Below are positions 58,900 through 64,000 of a stretch of DNA of 64,000 nucleotides, one piece after another (the first letter of the stretch is position 1; each line of letters begins with the position of its first letter). The notes below the pieces were generated by a model. That model searched no databases. It was not told the origin of the DNA and saw only the letters and a program-made list of their open reading frames with translations. Both the position numbers and the translations under genes were made by a program. The stretch is taken from NCBI GenBank assembly GCA_015039465.1, contig MU130210.1:47590-111589 (forward strand), in the 5' to 3' direction. The stretch is from Phlegmacium glaucopus. Taxonomy: Eukaryota; Basidiomycota; Agaricomycetes; Agaricales; Cortinariaceae.

Positions 58900-59271
58900 A
58901 CTTTGCTAAAGTACAAGTCTTCGTCTTCCACCTTTAGACATAGGGTTTTAATGCATAGATAATTTCCCCACTGTATTGTAGACTTAATAGTTATATAAAT
59001 TGCAATATATTCCTTTATAGCTTGCATGGTATTTATGGTTTTAGCCAGGAAATTCTGAGTATTGGACAGTATGATAAATAGATGTATCCACACCATAAAT
59101 ATCTCCAGTCCTGTGTTATGAATTATTTCATTGCAATATATATTTTAATCACCTTGGTATAGTCAATACCATTGATTCTTTACTGTATCAGCTTGCATCT
59201 TTGTTTAGTTTATAATTAATTAATTAGGGAATTTCCGTAAAAATGTGCATATCCATGCTTATACACATTCA
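58900..59271. mobile_element. Insertion sharing its terminus with the element at 1-1311
   Basis: 59060-59271 aligns with about 1080-1311, including GACAGTATGATAAATAGAT; both end TTCA-like. It stops right where the gypsy RNase H frame begins (59272), so it interrupts that element. The left boundary was not found; 58900 is only where I can still see related sequence. Confidence 0.5.
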
Positions 59272-60193
59272 TACTGTATCACCGGAGAGGCTAGAATTGG
59301 GGTCGAAGTGATCAGGTTTTTGAGAGAATTGAACACTGATTGCTCCTCTGTATTCCATCTCCATTTAATGTCATTTTTGGTGAGATCAAACAAGGGACAG
59401 GCATGATGAGAAAAGTCTTGGATGAACCTTCGGTAAAAGTTGGTAAAGCCTAGAAATGACTGGACTTCCTTTTGTTTGTCAGAGTTGGCCATTCCGCTAC
59501 TCCAGCAACTTTTACAGGGTCCATCTTGACAGAGTTATGAGATATTATGACTCCAAGGTATTCCACCTTGGTTTGTTTGAATTCACACTTGTCCAGTTTT
59601 AGGAAGAGTTTATGCTTCTGTAAAAGTTCCAGTACTCTCTGGGTTACAGACCAGTGTTCTTCCAGTGTCTCCATGAATATCAGGATATCATCAAGGTAGA
59701 CCACCACAACCCCTTCCATTATGAGTTTGCAGAAGATGTTGTTCATCATTGTTTGGAAAGTAGCTGGACTGTTGGTGAGGCCGAAGAACATAACTAGGGA
59801 TTCAAATAATCCCCAGTTGGTTCAGAAAGCCGCTTTCCATTTGTCCCCTTCCTTCATTTGGACATTGTTAAAACCCCATTGGATATCCAACTTAGTGAAG
59901 TATTTGGTGCCCCAGAGTTGGGTAATCAGTTCCGAAATGAGGGGAAGTGGGTACTTGTTTTGATGGTAATCGCATTGAGGGCTTGATAGTCCTGAATGAG
60001 CCAAAGACTTCCATCTTTCTTTTTGATGAAGAAGACCAGAGACGCCATTGGAGATTTGGAAGGTCTGATGCGTCCAGAGTTTAAATTTTCCTGGAGGAAT
60101 GCATCGAGTTCCTTTTGTTCTGTTGGAGCTAGTGGATAGACCTTGCAACCTGATGGTTTTTCTCCTGGGATAAGTTCTACCGCATGGTCCCAA
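59272..60193 (-). pseudogene. Gypsy reverse transcriptase / RNase H start
   Basis: The N-terminal finger motif (a KKKDG...QDYQALN block, in a frame around 60040-59960) is followed by WGFNNVQMKEGDKWKAAF and then a TGA. It continues MFFGLTNSPATFQTMMNNIF, the catalytic VVYLDDILIF, and KCEFKQTKVEYLGVIIS. After a frame change comes KQKEVQSFLGFTNFYRRFIQ, then TPILASPVI at the junction with the insertion. Several stops and frame changes make it inactive. Confidence 0.88.
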
Positions 60194-60197
60194 GGTT

Positions 60198-60746
60198 TCA
60201 GGTCAGGTAGGATATTGAAAGATTCTTTGGAAAAGACACTATTGAATTCTCGGAGATAATCCAGAACTCCTTCTTCTGTTTCAGATTGTGTGTTATGCTG
60301 GAAAGCTTCTGCAAGACATTGGGAGATGGTGGAGGTGGCTTGGATATCTGCCTGCAGTGGTAGTAGGCCAGTGGCAAATATTCTGTTGCCATCCTCAAAT
60401 TCAGGGTTTGGGCTACTTTCCTCCTCATCCTTTCCTCCTCATCATCCTCATCACAATCCTCTACATGAGCTGGAAGTGGGCCAATCAAACATTTTTCAAT
60501 TTGGTGTATTTCCACTTTTTGAATTTTTTGTTCTTCTCCAATTTCATTCCTGCATTCCAAACAACAATGGGCTGGACAACAGGACATTTTCACTTCTCCG
60601 GTTGCCCAGTCGATCTCCAGGTTGTGCATCTTAAGCCAGGAATGTCTGAGAATCAAGGTTTGTTTTCCTAGTCCAGTGACTGCAAACAAGGATCTCTCGG
60701 AATGTCCTTTATACCTAAGTATCAGATCAACCACTTCCATGATCAA
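60198..60746 (-). pseudogene. Gypsy protease C-terminal part and linker
   Basis: Reads EVVDLILRYKGHSERSLFAV, LGKQTLILRHSWLKMHNLEI, then DWATGEVKMSCCPAHCCLEC, the block that follows the aspartic protease in Agaricomycete gypsy elements, and an acidic linker. The catalytic DSGA of the same protease is at 61801-61812 on the other side of the TIR insertion (LSLIDSGADRKFINRDYVKT). Confidence 0.75.
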
Positions 60747-60750
60747 TCTG

Positions 60751-61693
60751 CATCAGGAAAAATGATTTTGGCCCTAGGTAGCCTTGGGTAATTTGTTAGT
60801 ATCACATCACTACTCAGGACATCCTAGAGCAGCACAGGTAAAATTTAAGTGTTACACACTTATCCAAGGACACCTCAGGACAACCTAGGACAGCATAGAT
60901 AAAGTTTTGAGTGTCACCCATTTTCTCAGGACACCTTTAGTGTATCCTGGTGCATTGACCATCTGGATTAAATCACATCAGGAGGCCCTGGGAGTCCCTT
61001 AGAATTTATGAATTTTGCTAGAAAATCTTTAACCGCTGTGTCCAGGAAAGTATTTTGCAGTTTTCTCAATAAGGAGAGCTGCTATTAATATAATTTAAAC
61101 ATATTCAGGGTCCTAAAACAATTCTCTACCATCTTTAAAAAATTTCCTTTTTTGGAATTTATGTAATCTACCCTGACCCAGCACCATATGCTTGAAATCA
61201 TGCTTATCTGTGATCATGTGACCAATGGTCTGTGCGCCATCCAAAAGATATATAAACCACCCACAATTTTGTTTTCTTATTTCCTACTTCCCCAGTATTA
61301 TACTAGTATATTTATGTATCACTATTTTATTATTATTTTATTACTAGTATATATGATGTTTAGAATAATTGAATATAATTTTATTATTATTATTATTATT
61401 CTGTTGTGTGAGACCACTCAAATATCTGGTTTATATATGTTTTCTAGCATCAGATCCAAAGGGACTAAGGCTGCCTCAGGATGCTCTCAGGTTGCCTCAA
61501 GACACTCTCAGGTTGCCTCAGGTTGCCTCAGGGCGCTCTCAGGTTGCCTCAGGTTGCCCCAGGACAGCCTAAGACTTTTCATACATAGGTAACTTGCACC
61601 CCAGGGCGACTTCTTGACCTGAGCGCCCTGAGCTGCCTGGGGCACCCCAGGACATTTCAGGACAGCCTAGGGCAGAAGTCATTTTTCCTGATG
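60751..61693. mobile_element. 943-bp TIR element with subterminal repeats
   Basis: Left end CATCAGGAAAAATGATTTTG (then GCCCTAGG) and right end, reverse-complemented, CATCAGGAAAAATGACTTCT (then GCCCTAGG) form ~30-bp imperfect terminal inverted repeats. It splits the gypsy protease. Inside both ends there are many copies of CTCAGGACA, CCTAGGACAGC and AGGTTGCCTCAGG-like words, typical of transposase-binding subterminal repeats. No coding capacity. Flanks show only CA/TG as a possible 2-bp target duplication, so the superfamily is open (CACTA-like or hAT-like). Confidence 0.75.
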
Positions 61694-62081
61694 TGGCTTC
61701 ATTTGGAGTACTGTCAACATTAAACACCAGAATAGGATTTCAGGGACTTTGTTGTGAGCCTGTTAGTTTTGACATAGTCTCTGTTAATAAACTTTCTGTC
61801 GGCTCCAGAGTCTATTAAGGACAGAAAGGAGTTTACTTCTCCGGTGTTGGTCGTTTCAATGCTGACTTTGAGTTCCAGTGATTTAGAGTTAGCATCGAGG
61901 GAGCCAATGGTGAACTTTTTTGGGAGGGTTCTTTCCCATCAGGACTGGAACACTCGGATCTTTTTTAGAATTTCTGATGTTTGTACAACTTGAATGTTTT
62001 CAACTGTCTCGTTTATTTCATCAATGCTATCTACATGTAAAATGGAGAACTGGTTGGTCGTTGACAGCGAGGGCATACAGT

Positions 62082-62501
62082 TCACTCACTGTTTTGGCAA
62101 AAATCCTTTAAATTGTCGGTCTGACTTTTGTGTTCAGTGTTCTCCGAAGGTTCTGTCGGATCCGGATCAACTACTTTGTCAAGTTGGGTTAGCTGGTGCT
62201 CCAAGATGGTCTGGAGTTCATCCATGGTCATCGCTTGAACATCAAAACATTTCTCACATTGTCTCCTGATGTGTCCAATGCCTCTGCACCAGAAGCATGA
62301 CAGCGGTACCGAACCTGCTTTCCAGGCCACATCAATGTCCATAGGTATGGGGTTTCCCAGAGTTGGTACAAGGTGTGCATTCCTCTGTGGCGGAATTGAC
62401 AGATTGAATTGGAGTGTGGTGGTACCAGTTGGTCGAGAAGTGGTTGCTGCCAGACTTTTGTAAGCTGACTGGAAAGCCTCATTAGTGGTGGTGGTGGGCA
62501 A
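62082..62501 (-). pseudogene. Gypsy Gag C-terminus with zinc knuckle
   Basis: 139-codon frame with CFWCRGIGHIRRQC, a C-x2-C-x4-H-x4-C retroviral-type zinc knuckle that binds RNA, preceded by PMDIDVAWK and followed by a Gln/Leu-rich helix and an acidic tail. The N-terminal Gag part is missing. Confidence 0.75.
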
Positions 62502-62696
62502 TGCCTGTTACCGATTTGGCAGCATTATGTCACGTCACACTGCCAAATACGTGACAAAGTGTGAAACAAGCTTACTCACTCAGTTCTGCCCTGTTTTGGA
62601 TGATTTTTTTTGTATTATAAATGTATTATAGTATCATAGGAACATGTAGTGAATTATATTTATGACAAAAATTGGTAATTATACTGCAAAATCAAC
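62502..62696. other. Junction spacer
   Basis: AT-rich join between Gag and the next pseudogene; nothing recognised. Confidence 0.4.
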
Positions 62697-63960
62697 TCAA
62701 CTGTCTGATTCATCATCTTCTGACTCCCAAGCAAAGTCTTCCCCAGTATCACCTTCTATCTCCACTGTAGGAACCCACTCCCCTTGCCTGTGTAGGTGAA
62801 TTGAATACATCAGGGCTTCCCTAATGTCACCCACCTTGGTACTTGTATTTATTTTCTTCAGATTTGGTGCTCCAGCAAGCTTGAATATTTTCAATTGCTC
62901 CTTCAGAGCTAGGCCTTTTAAATCTGAAAAGGTGGTTCTTTTGAGGTTTATTCTGACTTCAGCTGCCCATTCTGCATCTATTTGCCTTCTCTCTTTAGTT
63001 TTTATCCTGGTGGCTGCTTGTTGTTCAGCACGGGCTTCATTGTGAATCACATACTCCAGCTTCTTTTTCTTTTCATCTCCTTTTATTTCACGTGCCTCAC
63101 TGCACAAGAATGAATGGTCTTCCTTTTCTGTGAATTTTGCCTTCATAAATGCTTCTGTATCATTTCAGAAGAACATGGATAAAGCATTATAACCCTGCTG
63201 AGTCAGTTGAGGTTGGCAGCAGAGTAGAACACGGAATGATCCAAGAGCACCTTCATTGACATCATTTGTAGCTGGCATCCATGCAAGTTCTCTCTCTTCC
63301 ACTGTTGCCTCATCAATTAAACCACCAGGTACAAATTCAGAAGTAAACTGTTTCCAGGTTTCAGATGCTCCTTTAAAAAATGAAACCAATAGAGGCTCCA
63401 GGTAGGGAAGTTCTGGTGACATCTTTTGAATGGCATTGACAATTTCTGGAGAATTCCAGTCCTTTCCATCTAGGGAGCCCATTTCATAAGATGCATTTGG
63501 TCCAAGAAGAAATTTAGGATCACCAATGATGTGTTGCATATGATTTTGAACCCTTTTATGAAATGGACCAAGATTGAGCATATTTTCTTGTTTTTCTCCA
63601 GTTGCACATACAACCTTCATATAAGGATGTGTAATTGCTTGAGCATATAAAGCTAAAACTGCCATTTCAGTCTTAGTTGCTGCACAATGGAGAGCATTCC
63701 ATAGATTCTGTTCCATATGGTTGAGTTTTCCACTCTGCTTGACATCACGGATATATTCCAAAAATTCAATAAAATGTGGAAGATGAAGCAATAAAGCAGC
63801 AGCTGCATTGCAATGTGACTGGAACCTGGTATTTGATGTATCAGGAAATGTAAATTGAGAGCCAACATTCTTTTCCCACCACCATTGGAATACATTATGA
63901 TGGCCAACTTTGTCATTTTTATGATTAAAAATTGCTTCGAGTCTGAGTCGAGTCTGACTT
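62697..63960 (-). pseudogene. Agaricomycete repeat-associated protein family, decayed
   Basis: From about 63960 down the frame reads EAIFNHKNDKVGHHNVFQWW, SNTRFQSHCNAAAALLLHLP, HFIEFLEYIRDVKQSGKLNH, MEQNLWNALHCAATKTEMAV, then PNASYEMGSLDGKDWNSPEI, AWMPATNDVNEGALGSFRVL and NALSMFF, where a TGA at 63165-63167 stops it. It resumes in the same frame with NDTEAFMKAKFTEKEDHSFL to an acidic end at 62697. I recall this as a very common family of unknown function in Agaricomycete genomes, multi-copy and probably transposon-related. The stop stands where relatives have a codon for a basic residue. The 5' end is outside or at the window edge. Confidence 0.6.
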
Positions 63961-64000
63961 GAACCTGACGTAGTCCTTTTTATTAAAACTACGGAAATCA

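Larger units (their letters stand above)
59272..62501 (-). mobile_element. Ty3/gypsy-like retrotransposon, decayed and nested
   Basis: Minus-strand order is zinc-knuckle Gag, aspartic protease, RT, then the start of RNase H, the order of Ty3/gypsy elements. It is interrupted by a 943-bp TIR element (60751-61693) in the protease and by the insertion ending at 59271 in RNase H. No integrase or LTR of its own is recognised in the window. Confidence 0.85.

Overview
The window looks like nuclear DNA of a mushroom-forming basidiomycete (Agaricomycetes). The genes have many introns of about 50-70 bp with GT-AG ends, and they belong to families typical of that class: a class I hydrophobin, DUF6534-type membrane proteins, mushroom F-box proteins, an alpha-amylase with a C-terminal starch-binding module, and a repeat-associated protein family common in Agaricomycetes. 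No rRNA, tRNA, CRISPR or prokaryote-like operon was seen. Exon structures are my own reading of splice sites. Family names come from memory of conserved motifs, not from a search.

Region 1 (1-9.4 kb) is a repeat-rich F-box nursery. A retroelement-like insertion cuts off a Myb/SANT-like gene fragment. It is followed by three tandem F-box copies (A at 1.9, B at 5.1, C at 6.5 kb), a truncated GMC oxidoreductase pseudogene between A and B, and a ~530-bp flank present in two copies. Region 2 (9.4-25 kb) holds a 2OG-Fe(II) oxygenase-like gene and a large ABCC/MRP-type ABC transporter on the minus strand, two more F-box copies (D, E) on the minus strand, an unrecognised two-exon gene and a small secreted-protein gene.

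Region 3 (26-32 kb) carries two tandem paralogues of a seven-helix-type DUF6534 membrane protein. Both appear intact and both require the same 14-nt and 10-nt micro-exons. Region 4 (34-46.5 kb) is the conserved-gene part: a zinc alcohol dehydrogenase, a PEBP-family protein with an apparent frameshift, a short tail-anchored protein, the hydrophobin, the alpha-amylase, 3-ketodihydrosphingosine reductase (sphingolipid synthesis), and a short protein resembling the N-terminus of fungal NLR-like proteins. These are individually regulated eukaryotic genes; nothing suggests they work as one pathway.

Region 5 (47-64 kb) is a nested transposon graveyard. A 5'-truncated, frame-broken LINE with a poly(A) tail and an 11-bp target duplication splits an older tandem repeat. 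A 3.9-kb fold-back element follows (53.5-57.4 kb), whose two arms carry 4 and 11 copies of a ~160-bp unit around a perfect ~190-bp inverted core. Next is a Ty3/gypsy-like element on the minus strand, itself interrupted by a 943-bp terminal-inverted-repeat element and by an insertion related to the one at 1-1311. The window ends in a decayed member of a widespread Agaricomycete protein family. The fold-back element, the micro-exons and the 943-bp element are the most novel-looking items.
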